This document shows positions 1-8,566 of a stretch of DNA of 64,000 nucleotides, piece by piece; position 1 is the first letter of the stretch, and every line of letters begins with the position of its first letter. This DNA comes from Brevinema_A sp051649245 (GTDB lineage Bacteria; Spirochaetota; Brevinematia; Brevinematales; Brevinemataceae), in contig JBOFGS010000019.1 in NCBI GenBank assembly GCA_051649245.1, forward strand, positions 186,001 to 250,000, read 5' to 3'. The notes under the pieces were generated by a model. It worked only from the letters and a program-made list of their open reading frames with translations, ran no database searches and was not told where the DNA came from. The position numbers and the translations under genes were made by a program.

Positions 1-61
1 CATCCAACCCTAAAGGAGTAATCGCCCCCATTCCAGTGATGACAACACGTTTTAATTGCAT
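1..61 (-). CDS. fabF: 3-oxoacyl-ACP synthase II, N-terminal fragment
   Basis: Only the first 20 codons are in the window; the gene runs off the left edge. The visible residues MQLKRVVITGMGAITPLGLD are the typical start of the KAS II condensing enzyme, which elongates acyl-ACP with malonyl-ACP in the cytoplasm. An ideal GGAGG lies 6 bases before the ATG at 59-61. It follows fabG after 43 bases on the same strand, as in many bacterial fatty-acid operons, although acpP usually sits between the two. The catalytic Cys-His-His residues lie outside the window, so the call rests on the N-terminus and the neighbours. Confidence 0.85.
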   Translation of the reverse strand, partial: MQLKRVVITGMGAITPLGLD

Positions 62-104
62 ATTTTTCCTCCAAAATAATAGACCCATCAAATAAGAGGT
101 CGAA

Positions 105-851
105 CTACATCACCATTCCACCATCAACAGTAATGGTTTGTCCCGTGATATAAGATGCATCATCAGACGCTAAAAATGAAACAACAGATGCAATTTCTTT
201 CGGTTGTGCCATTCTTTTCATAGGAATTGACAGTAATATTTTTGATTTTTCGTTTTCAGGAATAGTATCCGTCATCTTTGTTTCAGTAAATCCAGGGGCA
301 ATAGCATTAACATTCACACCTCTTCCAGCTAATTCTTTTGCAGCAGACTTGGTGAGTGCAATAATTCCAGCTTTAGCTGCGGCGTAATTTGCTTGACCGG
401 CGTTACCAACCAAACCAACCACAGAAGCAATATTAATAATTTTACCATATCGTTGTTTCATCATGATAGAATAAGCCGCCTTGATTCCATAAAACACACC
501 TTTTAGATGAACATCAATGACTTTATCAAAATCCTCAGGACTCATTCTTAAAATAAGATTATCTCTTGTTATACCGGCGTTATTAACTAAAATATCAATA
601 CGTCCCCATTCTTTATGAGTCGTTTCAATCAAACGAACAACATCATCATACTTGGAAACATCTGCAGGAATAATCATAACTCTAACACCGTATGTTTTTG
701 AAATTTGATCAGCAATAGGATCATCTGCTTTAATCGATGAAGATGATAATACAATATCAGCACCATTCTTTGCTAAATTTTTTGCAATACATAATCCTAT
801 TCCAGTGGAGGAGCCTGTAATAATTGCAATTTTATCTTGTAATTTTTTCAT
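105..851 (-). CDS. fabG: 3-oxoacyl-ACP reductase (SDR family)
   Basis: This 248-residue protein catalyses the NADPH-dependent reduction of 3-oxoacyl-ACP in fatty-acid elongation. Visible SDR motifs are the dinucleotide site TGSSTGIG (12-19), NNAG (90-93), the catalytic Ser143 in IAS, Tyr156 and Lys160 in YAAAK, and a GG near the C-terminus. The Asn of the usual Asn-Ser-Tyr-Lys tetrad appears to be His115 (in VHLKGVF), seen in some SDRs. I chose ATG 849-851 because the family starts at MKKLQDK and a GAGG lies about 7 bases upstream; an earlier in-frame start would add 15 atypical residues. The start overlaps the end of the upstream gene by 20 bases, suggesting coupled translation. Confidence 0.95.
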   Translation of the reverse strand: MKKLQDKIAIITGSSTGIGLCIAKNLAKNGADIVLSSSSIKADDPIADQISKTYGVRVMIIPADVSKYDDVVRLIETTHKEWGRIDILVNNAGITRDNLILRMSPEDFDKVIDVHLKGVFYGIKAAYSIMMKQRYGKIINIASVVGLVGNAGQANYAAAKAGIIALTKSAAKELAGRGVNVNAIAPGFTETKMTDTIPENEKSKILLSIPMKRMAQPKEIASVVSFLASDDASYITGQTITVDGGMVM

Positions 852-1635
852 AATATACCTCTTCGGTGTAAAATCCTTCTTTTTTTGCCTGCTCAAAAAA
901 TTTATTATAGAACAGTATTTGATTTTTATGCAGTTGAAATCGAAATAACCCTAAGAGTCCTTCGATGACAATGGTAATTTTAGTATTATGTTGAAAAATA
1001 TCTCTAATACGGATTACATCACCATTAGACAAGGATTTAAAAAGTTTTAATAAATGTTTTTGTGTATAGGTATTTTGTTGTTGTATTTCACGCTGATCAT
1101 AAAAAAATTGATTGGTCCATCGTGACAAATAATTTTCGCCAACAATTGTTATCTTTACAGACGATTGAAACATATAATGTGGCATTAAAGGTTTTTTAGG
1201 AGTGACCATCACTAATAGTTCGGACTCCAAGACGGGTTTGATAAAAGTGATATCTTTTTTAAAAACGATGTTAAATAAAAAAGAGCCATGAGAGCTTTTA
1301 AAAATAACAGCATTAGGATAAATCATTAAAAATTCTTTTCCTGTTTCAATAACTGATTGTCGATAAAACCATTTTTCAGCGTCTTTTAAATGAGATTTTT
1401 TTTCTTTAACACTGTTATCAAGATTTCGATTACTAGCTATTCTATCAAAAGCATCTTGCAGACTGAAATCAGGACTATTTGGGCCTGTAGGAAGTGCAGG
1501 AATTTTCAAACGACGTTGTTCAAACTCATCAATAATGTCAATAACCATTTTTTTTTCATCGATCCAATTTTTACTTTGAGCAAAAATCATGGTATTAACA
1601 AAAATAAAACATAAAATAAGTCTTACAATATTCAT
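832..1635 (-). CDS. exported protein of unknown function in the fab operon
   Basis: I do not recognise this 267-residue protein. It has a clear Sec signal peptide (hydrophobic core LILCFIFVNTMIFA, likely cleavage after A19) and no lipobox Cys, so a periplasmic or outer-membrane location is expected. The mature part is lysine-rich, with a charged helix near 50-90 and a beta-rich C-terminal half. Its ATG overlaps the upstream stop codon as TAATG, and its 3' end overlaps fabG by 20 bases, so it is translated as part of the fatty-acid operon. That position suggests an envelope or lipid link, but no motif shows one. Confidence 0.7.
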   Translation of the reverse strand: MNIVRLILCFIFVNTMIFAQSKNWIDEKKMVIDIIDEFEQRRLKIPALPTGPNSPDFSLQDAFDRIASNRNLDNSVKEKKSHLKDAEKWFYRQSVIETGKEFLMIYPNAVIFKSSHGSFLFNIVFKKDITFIKPVLESELLVMVTPKKPLMPHYMFQSSVKITIVGENYLSRWTNQFFYDQREIQQQNTYTQKHLLKLFKSLSNGDVIRIRDIFQHNTKITIVIEGLLGLFRFQLHKNQILFYNKFFEQAKKEGFYTEEVYYEKITR

Positions 1636-2753
1636 TAGTTACTTCTCATTATGGGAAATTCAACATCTGAAGATTGGACAAAAATCCCTCTTACATAAAG
1701 CTCTAATAGTTGGCGTGCTGATTGAATAAAATGTTTATTCAATGAAAACTCTATTTGTCGCTTACGACCTTTCACATAATAAGTAATACAATCATTATTT
1801 TTAAATAAATTATACAAGTCATTAACATCTTTTTTTAATAGAGGAAGAGAATAGCCTAGATACCACACAATATTATTATGTGATTGATAATTTTTTTTAC
1901 CATCTAATGCAAAACGCAACGAAAACATATGTTGTGTATTGTCACCAACCAATAATACAGTAAATGTTTCATTGGTATCTCCAGGATCAAAAGAAGATTT
2001 AAAACTCTCAGCTTCATTAGAAAGATAGGCATTGTAATTAGAAAGAATTTTTTGGTAAGACTCTTTTAATTTCTCATAATGAATTAAAAATTCAAGATCT
2101 TTTTGCTCTAACATCGAATTTGTATAGTGTTTTTCTAAAAATTGTGTCATATCATATAAAGAAATAGTATTAGAAATATTGGTAGCAAAGGATTGTGCAA
2201 ATAGTTTTTGTGAAGCAAATTTCAAAGATAAGTATTGGTTATTTGTTGATATAAGAGTTGATACTTTATTGGTTTTATTTTCAGAATAGGGAGCATATGG
2301 ATCATAGTATGAGTTTATATTATTAGAATTCGTCCAATCATCAACCATCTCTATATCGGTATTTTTATAATTCAAAATTTTATTGTATTGATTGATCATT
2401 TCTTGAAATTCGGGAGAATCTAATGCAAAATTAGATAAAGCGATCTGTTCATTTGATCTTACTTCTTCAAGGATATCATACATAGATAAAGGATCTTCAG
2501 AAATCAATCGCCCGTTCAAACGTCCAATAATTTCATCATCTTGAATATAATATTTTTGTTGATAAAACAACACCATATTTAAATCAAATTCTTCGTTTTT
2601 TCTAGAGCTTCGTGTGCCTGTTAGATTAGGATTAACTTGTAATCCCAATTGTTCATTATCAATATAAGACGAAATATTAGGATTTTTGACAGACAGTTGT
2701 CCAAATAAATGTACATTTATAAACATAAAAACAACTAAGAAAAAAACAGGCAT
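1635..2753 (-). CDS. exported protein of unknown function in the fab operon
   Basis: This 372-residue protein has no family signature I recognise. ATG 2751-2753 is chosen because GGAG lies 7 bases upstream and the N-terminus MPVFFLVVFMFINVHLFG is then a clean signal peptide; a start 12 codons earlier would weaken it. The mature chain is rich in Asn, Ser and Tyr, with a predicted helical stretch around 190-260. It lies 43 bases after fabH and is joined to the next gene by TAATG, so the two exported proteins probably act together. Its C-terminal part (near LLELYVRGIFVQ) weakly resembles that of its partner in character, but I cannot show homology. Confidence 0.68.
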   Translation of the reverse strand: MPVFFLVVFMFINVHLFGQLSVKNPNISSYIDNEQLGLQVNPNLTGTRSSRKNEEFDLNMVLFYQQKYYIQDDEIIGRLNGRLISEDPLSMYDILEEVRSNEQIALSNFALDSPEFQEMINQYNKILNYKNTDIEMVDDWTNSNNINSYYDPYAPYSENKTNKVSTLISTNNQYLSLKFASQKLFAQSFATNISNTISLYDMTQFLEKHYTNSMLEQKDLEFLIHYEKLKESYQKILSNYNAYLSNEAESFKSSFDPGDTNETFTVLLVGDNTQHMFSLRFALDGKKNYQSHNNIVWYLGYSLPLLKKDVNDLYNLFKNNDCITYYVKGRKRQIEFSLNKHFIQSARQLLELYVRGIFVQSSDVEFPIMRSN

Positions 2754-2796
2754 CCATATCTCCAAAATATTGATATTAAGTATTAACAAAGGATCA

Positions 2797-3738
2797 TTAA
2801 AATTGAATCAAACTGGCACCCCAAGTAAAACCACCACCTAACGCAACAGTAGCAACAAGCATTCCAGGTTTGAGTCGACCTTCTTTTTGGGCATCAACTA
2901 ATGCAAGAGGAATCGTAGCACTACTTGTATTGCCATAACGAGATAAATTCATGTATGCTTTTTCAGGTGACAATCCCAATCGATCACCAACAGATGTAAT
3001 AATTCTCTCGTTTGCCTGATGAGGAATCAAAAGATCAATATCACTAATTGATTTGCCCGCTTTTTCACAAACCAAACGAACCTGTTCATCCATAATACGG
3101 ACAGCTTGTTTGAAAACTTTTGCTCCATCCATTCGAAGAAACGATTTTCCATCAATTTCCTCTGTTTTTAAAAGATCTTTGTATATTCCGTCTCCACCAA
3201 ATGATGTATATAAAATAGTGCTTACTGGTGAGTTTTCTTCAACAATAAAAGCTCCAGCTCCATCACCAAATAAAACACATGTATTTCTATCTTTCCAATC
3301 AGTAATGGTACTCATTCGCTCAGGACAAAGACATAAGACCTTTTTAGCAAAACCACTTTTTATGTATGCTTCTGCTGTTGCTAAGGTATATATAAAACCA
3401 CCACAAGCAGGTCCCATATCATAAGCAGGAATATTAGGAATTCCAAATGCTTCTTGTACAAGTGATGCTGTAGAAGGGAAACGATGATCGGCTGTAACGG
3501 TTGCACAGATAATAATATCAATTTCTTGAGGTGTCGTTGTTGATTTTTGAAAGGCATCTTGAGCTGCTTTGAAAGCAATATCGAAATTACTTTCACCTTC
3601 AGCAATAATACGTCTTTCTTTAATTCCTGTTCTGGTAGTAATCCATTCATCATTTGTGTCAACTATTTTTGACAAATCATTATTTGTCAAAACCTTTTCA
3701 GGAGTATAGGCACCAACACTTGAAATCCCAACTTTCAT
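2797..3738 (-). CDS. fabH: 3-oxoacyl-ACP synthase III
   Basis: FabH starts fatty-acid synthesis by condensing acetyl-CoA (or a branched acyl-CoA) with malonyl-ACP. The 313-residue length is normal. The catalytic triad is visible: Cys112 in GPACGGF, His240 in IPHQAN and Asn270 in YGNTSS. The N-terminus (YTPEKVLTNNDL, then TRTGIKERR) is typical. AAGGAG lies just before the ATG. It follows plsX after 29 bases, the usual plsX-fabH order. The next genes are two unknown exported proteins instead of fabD. Confidence 0.96.
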   Translation of the reverse strand: MKVGISSVGAYTPEKVLTNNDLSKIVDTNDEWITTRTGIKERRIIAEGESNFDIAFKAAQDAFQKSTTTPQEIDIIICATVTADHRFPSTASLVQEAFGIPNIPAYDMGPACGGFIYTLATAEAYIKSGFAKKVLCLCPERMSTITDWKDRNTCVLFGDGAGAFIVEENSPVSTILYTSFGGDGIYKDLLKTEEIDGKSFLRMDGAKVFKQAVRIMDEQVRLVCEKAGKSISDIDLLIPHQANERIITSVGDRLGLSPEKAYMNLSRYGNTSSATIPLALVDAQKEGRLKPGMLVATVALGGGFTWGASLIQF

Positions 3739-3767
3739 ACAATCTCCTTAGCAAACTGATCGATATT

Positions 3768-4814
3768 TTATTCGTTTTCTTTGTCCACAATAACGTGATA
3801 ATTATCTTCGAGCTTTGTATTAATTTCCATTAAGATATTATTATTTAAAGCTTTTACACAGGCTTCGATAGCATTTTTAAAGGCTTTTGATCCAGAAGAA
3901 CCATGACCTATCAACACAATACCTTTTACACCTAACAAAGGAGCTCCCCCAAAAAATTCAGGATCAAGAGCATCTTTCACTTTTTGAAAAGCAGGTTTTG
4001 CTAATAATGCCCCTAACAAACTCAAGATACTTGTACGAAATGTTTTTTTAAGCATTTGAGAAAATCCAGAGGCAGTGCCTTCCATTGTTTTTAGAACAAC
4101 ATTACCAACAAAGCCATCACAAACAACAACATTGACTTTTCCTTTGAAAAAATCTTTTCCTTCAACATTGCCAATAAAATTGAGGAATTTAGATTCTTTC
4201 ATTTTCTTATAGGTTTCACGTGTCAGTTTAGAGCCTTTGTATTCTTCTTCGCCTGTATTTAAAAGACCAACTTTTGGTGCCGCCACATCCATCATTCTCT
4301 CATAATAAATTTGACCCATCAAAGCAAATTTTAAAAGATCGTCAGATGTGGTTTCAGAACTTGCACCAACATCTAAAAGCATAGGCGGATGTCCCCCCAT
4401 TCCTTTAGTAATAAAAGTGGCAAGAGCCGGTTTTTTAATTACAGAAACACGTCGCAGAATAATAGATGCACCAACAACAATAGCTCCTGTATTACCTGGA
4501 GAAAAAAATGCATCAATTTCACCACGTTTATGAGCTTCTAAACCAATAACAATACTGGAATTTGGTTTAGATTTAATAGCTGTTAATGGCTCATCTTTCA
4601 TTGTAATAATATTATCTGCATGCATAATAGAAATATTGGATGGGATTTGGATTTTTTGTTTTTCACAAACATTTTCTAATAATAACTGAAGTTGCTTCAA
4701 GTCACCTATCATCACAATCTCAACTTCCGGATGTGCTAACGCACCATCAATAGAGCCTTTGACCAAATTCCAAGGATTTTTCTCTCCACTTGCAATATCT
4801 ACGCCAATTCTCAT
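3768..4814 (-). CDS. plsX: phosphate acyltransferase
   Basis: PlsX converts acyl-ACP to acyl-phosphate, the donor used by PlsY for glycerol-3-phosphate acylation, at the inner face of the membrane. The 348-residue protein matches the family in length and in MLLDVGAS, SPGNTGA, GLLNTGEE, VCDGFVGN and GGAPLLG. The N-terminus MRIGVDIASGE departs slightly from the usual VDAMGGD. ATG 4812-4814 is preferred over an adjacent upstream TTG because GGGAGG is 6 bases before the ATG. It lies between rpmF and fabH, a widely conserved order, and links phospholipid synthesis to the fab genes. Confidence 0.95.
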   Translation of the reverse strand: MRIGVDIASGEKNPWNLVKGSIDGALAHPEVEIVMIGDLKQLQLLLENVCEKQKIQIPSNISIMHADNIITMKDEPLTAIKSKPNSSIVIGLEAHKRGEIDAFFSPGNTGAIVVGASIILRRVSVIKKPALATFITKGMGGHPPMLLDVGASSETTSDDLLKFALMGQIYYERMMDVAAPKVGLLNTGEEEYKGSKLTRETYKKMKESKFLNFIGNVEGKDFFKGKVNVVVCDGFVGNVVLKTMEGTASGFSQMLKKTFRTSILSLLGALLAKPAFQKVKDALDPEFFGGAPLLGVKGIVLIGHGSSGSKAFKNAIEACVKALNNNILMEINTKLEDNYHVIVDKENE

Positions 4815-4924
4815 CAAAATCCTCCCGTTAAATTCTACATAGAACTAGAATATTATTGAAAAGAACGGAGAGCTTTTAATAAAAACTCTCCGATTCATTA
4901 TATCAACGTTTATAAAAACAAGAA

Positions 4925-5116
4925 TTAAGCTTCTTCAACACCGGCAAAAACTTTTCTTCCTTTATAAGTACCACAAGAAGAACAAACTCTATGAGGAAGT
5001 TTTTTTGAACCACAATGATCACAAACAGAAAGATTTACAGCATCCATCTTATAATAGCTATTTTCTCTTCGAATTCTTGAATGACATTTTGACGTTTTCT
5101 TTTTAGGTACACCCAT
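4925..5116 (-). CDS. rpmF: 50S ribosomal protein L32
   Basis: This 63-residue basic protein is L32 of the large ribosomal subunit. It starts MGVPKKKTSK, like other L32 proteins, and has the zinc-ribbon cysteines CDHC near 32-35 and CSSC near 45-48. AAGGAG precedes the ATG. It is the first gene of the operon that continues into plsX and fabH, and the strong promoter at 5195-5223 reads into it. The zinc-binding form is the C+ version of L32. Confidence 0.96.
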   Translation of the reverse strand: MGVPKKKTSKCHSRIRRENSYYKMDAVNLSVCDHCGSKKLPHRVCSSCGTYKGRKVFAGVEEA

Positions 5117-5194
5117 CTTGTAGCTCCTTTTTAGCTTGATGAAGTATCACCCCAATCTAAAAAAGGAGTAATACAATACACATTAATAATATAT

Positions 5195-5223
5195 ATTGTA
5201 GCAAAAAAAAAACGTTTTGTCAA
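5195..5223 (-). promoter_or_regulatory. sigma-70 promoter for the rpmF-plsX-fab operon
   Basis: On the minus strand the -35 is TTGACA (5218-5223), the spacer 17 bases and the -10 TACAAT (5195-5200), close to the housekeeping consensus. It starts transcription roughly 70 bases before rpmF. The spacer holds a run of ten T residues, which could make it sensitive to DNA bending. Confidence 0.75.
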
Positions 5224-5254
5224 TAAAATATAAAAAAAAATTAAATGATCTTCT

Positions 5255-6091
5255 TTATCTGGAGAGATAAACAAAGTGAAAATTGATCTTAATATACTCA
5301 TTTTTTGCAAGATCAGGCGGAAGAGGCCCAAAATTTTTTGCATAAACAACAGAATTTAAACTTGCATTATCAACAGTATCAACACCATACGACTCAGCAA
5401 CAAAGGCATCAACAATATCACCGTTTTTATTAACAGTAAATCGTACAACAACTGTCCCACTTTTAATTAATCCTTGGTAATACTGATAAATAGGGAAAAA
5501 TTCTTGGTGATATTTTTCTATTTTTTTTTGCATTTTTAACAGATAATCTGCAAAGTCTTTGGAGTGTGTTGCCAATGATGGATTTCCAAGATTGTATAAA
5601 TTAATCACTTCATCCTTATCGGGATCAAAAAACGATGGATTGTTTGATCCTTGAGCAACTCTTTGAGGTTCATGGGATTTTTCTTGTTGCAACAAAATTC
5701 CTTCATCAGAACTGGTATCATCTTTTATTGGGTTGTCATTTTGCTGATTTTCTAATGTTTGTTCAAATACAATAGATTTTTGAGGATTTGTATTCAACAA
5801 ATTATATATTTCTTGCTTACTTTTATCAATAGTTGGTGAAGCATTGAGATTATTTTTGTCAGATATTGCCGCTTCTTGATTTGACTGAAGAGTTTCTTGA
5901 ACAGTTTCCAAAATAATGTTTTGAAGTTCGTATTTTTTATTAATAGATTGCTCATCTTTTACAAAATATGTTATCTTATAATACGCAAAAATAAATAAAT
6001 AAGCATGAACAATAATAGACAACAAAACAAATAAGATAAAATATTTTATCTGTATATCTCGAAAAAAAATATTTTTCTGATCAAGAGCCAA
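5255..6091 (-). CDS. TonB-like energy-transducing protein
   Basis: This 278-residue protein has one N-terminal membrane anchor (about 18-40), a long polar linker rich in Gln, Asn and Ser, and a C-terminal TonB-type domain (about 205-275) with GTVVVRFTVNKNGDIVD, then NASLNSVV and a final beta strand. Such proteins carry proton-motive-force energy from ExbBD to outer-membrane receptors. No exbB, exbD or receptor gene is nearby. The start is a TTG (6089-6091) with AAGGAGA 5 bases upstream; no better ATG exists before the anchor. It is divergent from the gene at 6173. The linker is not Pro-rich as in classical TonB, so a TolA/TonB relative is possible. Confidence 0.7.
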   Translation of the reverse strand: MALDQKNIFFRDIQIKYFILFVLLSIIVHAYLFIFAYYKITYFVKDEQSINKKYELQNIILETVQETLQSNQEAAISDKNNLNASPTIDKSKQEIYNLLNTNPQKSIVFEQTLENQQNDNPIKDDTSSDEGILLQQEKSHEPQRVAQGSNNPSFFDPDKDEVINLYNLGNPSLATHSKDFADYLLKMQKKIEKYHQEFFPIYQYYQGLIKSGTVVVRFTVNKNGDIVDAFVAESYGVDTVDNASLNSVVYAKNFGPLPPDLAKNEYIKINFHFVYLSR

Positions 6092-6123
6092 AATATCTCC
6101 TTACACAGTGTTCCTATAAGAAA

Positions 6124-6152
6124 TTGATATATATTTTTTTCTTTGTTATAAT
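6124..6152 (+). promoter_or_regulatory. sigma-70 promoter for the gene at 6173
   Basis: TTGATA (6124-6129), a 17-base spacer and a perfect TATAAT (6147-6152) lie 21 bases before the ATG at 6173. GGAGG follows the -10 and serves as the ribosome site. Confidence 0.65.
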
Positions 6153-6172
6153 ATCATTGTGGAGGATTAACA

Positions 6173-6589
6173 ATGCGTGGTTTTAGTATTTTAATCTATA
6201 TAATTCTTTTTATTATTATGATCTTTTTTTTAAATTTAATCAATCAAATAATTAATTTTCCTGTTGCTAAAATCACAAACTATGAGATTGTTGATGTTTC
6301 AACAAACTCCATATCTATAAGTTTCAAAACAGACAGACCAGCTCTGATTTATTGGCGTGTTTTTGATCAACACAATTCTAATTTAACAGCAAAAGATCTT
6401 ACAAATCTATCTTCTATCCAAGATACTATTGCTTATGGAGGGGGAATTATAGATAAATATTCAACTATATATACAAACCATATCCTAAATCTATCACCCA
6501 AAACAACTTATTTCCTTTATAGTATTGCTACTCCTACAGTTGGATTTTTCCCTAACAAATTAATAGAAATTACTTTTACAACAAAATAA
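6173..6589 (+). CDS. membrane-anchored Fn3-like protein
   Basis: This 138-residue protein has one strongly hydrophobic N-terminal segment (4-24) without a lipobox, then a single beta-sandwich-like domain of about 100 residues: ISISFKTDRPALIYWRVF, then NHILNLSPKTTYFLYSIAT. That pattern resembles fibronectin type III domains. It probably faces the periplasm. GGAGG lies 7 bases before the ATG. It is followed 22 bases later by the exported ankyrin gene, so the two may be co-transcribed. The same Fn3-like logic recurs in exported proteins at 9285, 9896, 21487 and 34407. Confidence 0.6.
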   Translation: MRGFSILIYIILFIIMIFFLNLINQIINFPVAKITNYEIVDVSTNSISISFKTDRPALIYWRVFDQHNSNLTAKDLTNLSSIQDTIAYGGGIIDKYSTIYTNHILNLSPKTTYFLYSIATPTVGFFPNKLIEITFTTK

Positions 6590-6611
6590 TATTTTATATA
6601 GGATCTCCTAA

Positions 6612-7799
6612 ATGAAAACAAGATATCTTTTATGGTTTATGGCATCATCCATTTTTGCTAATGAATTTAATACATCTGAATTTCCTAATGACTTTCCTTT
6701 TTCGAATCCTAATAGCATGGAAAATTTGGCTTCCGTTATCCCATCTAACAATACAGTATCACAAATAATACCAGAACCTGCTCAAGAAATGATCTACTAC
6801 AATTTTGATCCTCAACATTTTACAAAAATAGAATCTGATCAAAACACAATAGAAGTGATGCCCATTAATACACCTGAAAACAACCAAAATATCATGACAA
6901 TGACGATAACAAATATTCAAACAAATTCTATTACTAATATTTATTTTAATAATAATTATGTGGTTGAAACAACAAATATTATAGAAGAATCTCGTGTTAT
7001 TGAACTAACTAATGTCATTACCAATACAGTAACAAATATGCAGACAAACATTACTCAAACATTCGGAGTATCATCAAACACCAACCAAAATCTTATTGAT
7101 ACACAAAATTTTATCAGAGCTGCATATTCCGGTGATTTATTTGTTTTAAAACAATTATTAAACAGAGGGATCTCTCCTGATTCGCGATCAATAACAGATA
7201 AGAAAAATGGTACCACAGCCCTTATTACTGCAGCCGGACAACGTCGTTTTGCTGTTTTAGAGCTACTTCTCAAAAATGGAGCTAATCCAAATTTATCATC
7301 TTCCTATAATAAATTACATGGAATCACACCATTAATGGTAGCAGCAATGCATGGACCTGTAGAAAATGTCGATTTATTGATCACCTATGGAGCTGACATT
7401 AACAAACAAACATCAGGAATTGTCACAGGAAACAGTGCTCTTTCAGCCGCTATAGGTGCCAATCAAGAAGAAATTGTTAGAATCCTTTTAAAAAATGGAG
7501 CAGATATTAATCATACGATCAACAGTAGATTGTATTACGGCATTACTCCCTTGATGCTTGCTGTTGACAAAGGGAATAAAAACATTGTTTCCATGCTTTT
7601 GGAACAAAAAAACATTAACATTAACGCTTCTGATTCTGATGGAAAAAGTGCTTTAGTTTATGCATACATTAGAGGCAAATTTGATATCATAAGAATTTTA
7701 ATCAACAATGGGGCAAGCACTCATTTATCAGATCAAGAAATTTCTAACATTATCAATAAGTACAGAAAAAGAGAAATAGAAAAAAAGCAAAAAAAATAA
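6612..7799 (+). CDS. exported ankyrin-repeat protein
   Basis: A short signal peptide (MKTRYLLWFMASSIFA) precedes a low-complexity region (about 80-160) rich in Thr, Asn and Ile, with repeated TNI/TNT steps. Four to five ankyrin repeats follow (about 172-385), with typical GTTALITAA, LLKNGANPN, GITPLMVAA and LLKNGADIN motifs. Ankyrin stacks bind other proteins; in this exported context the target would be in the periplasm or outside the cell. It is the second gene from the promoter at 6124. A related exported ankyrin protein is encoded at 60604-61623, where the low-complexity region is absent. Confidence 0.8.
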   Translation: MKTRYLLWFMASSIFANEFNTSEFPNDFPFSNPNSMENLASVIPSNNTVSQIIPEPAQEMIYYNFDPQHFTKIESDQNTIEVMPINTPENNQNIMTMTITNIQTNSITNIYFNNNYVVETTNIIEESRVIELTNVITNTVTNMQTNITQTFGVSSNTNQNLIDTQNFIRAAYSGDLFVLKQLLNRGISPDSRSITDKKNGTTALITAAGQRRFAVLELLLKNGANPNLSSSYNKLHGITPLMVAAMHGPVENVDLLITYGADINKQTSGIVTGNSALSAAIGANQEEIVRILLKNGADINHTINSRLYYGITPLMLAVDKGNKNIVSMLLEQKNININASDSDGKSALVYAYIRGKFDIIRILINNGASTHLSDQEISNIINKYRKREIEKKQKK

Positions 7800-7813
7800 T
7801 TTATAAAGACTTT

Positions 7814-8485
7814 TCAATCCTTGTGTTTCTCCAAAAAAATAGGAGCTAATATTTTTACAGGTTGAGGAATCAAATCACAACGGTCAAAAAGTCCTTTGTT
7901 TTCGTTTAACCACAACTTAATCTGAGATGAAGAAATATTATACTCTTTTGATTCAATGTTATGCCAAAAAAAACGAGGATCAAGGATACTGTTTTGTCGA
8001 TTGTACACCCACAAAGACACTTTTTGTGCTATTTGTTCTGATTGATACCATTCAGCAAAGTTCATTGCTTGATCACCACCTATCAACAAATTAAAATGGG
8101 CATTCGGAAATTCTGATTGTAATTTATTAATCAAAAAAATGGTATAAGATTTTTCTTGTTGATCAAGTTCATCTCTTCTGAGAACGATACGATTATTTGT
8201 TTCTTGCGTTATAGATTTCAAAAGATCATCATACTGGGGATAATTTTTCAAAACAAATTTAAGGTATAGTAATTCTTCATTATCCAACAATATACCTAAA
8301 CTTAATTTTAACATGATCATTCGTTGAAGTGGGGTAAAAGTATATTTTTTATGTTGGGGATGTTCTCCTGTAGGAACCAAAAAAATAAAATCCGTCGTTT
8401 TTTTTGCAAGAACAGCTTGAATCATTGCAATATGACCGGAATGAACAGGATCAAAACTACCACCAAAGATAAAAATACCTTGCAT
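7814..8485 (-). CDS. nadD: nicotinate-nucleotide adenylyltransferase
   Basis: NadD transfers AMP from ATP to nicotinate mononucleotide to form deamido-NAD in NAD synthesis. The nucleotidyltransferase motif GGSFDPVHSGH (8-18) and the C-terminal ISSSQIK (equivalent to ISST-x-IR) are both visible, with GGDQAM in the middle. The 223 residues are slightly more than usual because of an insert near 65-95. GGAGA precedes the ATG. It stands alone on the minus strand, converging on the ankyrin gene with no obvious terminator between them. Confidence 0.9.
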   Translation of the reverse strand: MQGIFIFGGSFDPVHSGHIAMIQAVLAKKTTDFIFLVPTGEHPQHKKYTFTPLQRMIMLKLSLGILLDNEELLYLKFVLKNYPQYDDLLKSITQETNNRIVLRRDELDQQEKSYTIFLINKLQSEFPNAHFNLLIGGDQAMNFAEWYQSEQIAQKVSLWVYNRQNSILDPRFFWHNIESKEYNISSSQIKLWLNENKGLFDRCDLIPQPVKILAPIFLEKHKD

Positions 8486-8521
8486 AAAACTTCTCCATAG
8501 CCTAAGATACAGACAATTTAA

Positions 8522-8550
8522 TTGACAATTATTAATATTTTTTATATATT
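8522..8550 (+). promoter_or_regulatory. consensus sigma-70 promoter
   Basis: TTGACA (8522-8527), a 17-base spacer and TATATT (8545-8550) form a near-perfect promoter. The predicted start near 8557 gives a leader of about 70 bases before the ATG at 8630, and that leader contains the inverted repeat at 8567-8615. Confidence 0.75.
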
Positions 8551-8566
8551 ATATACTAAGATAGTA

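Noticed and set aside
5131..5349. A 72-codon minus-strand frame overlapping the 3' end of the TonB-like gene.
   Set aside because: It is another frame of that gene and the rpmF leader, and it runs through the consensus rpmF promoter.
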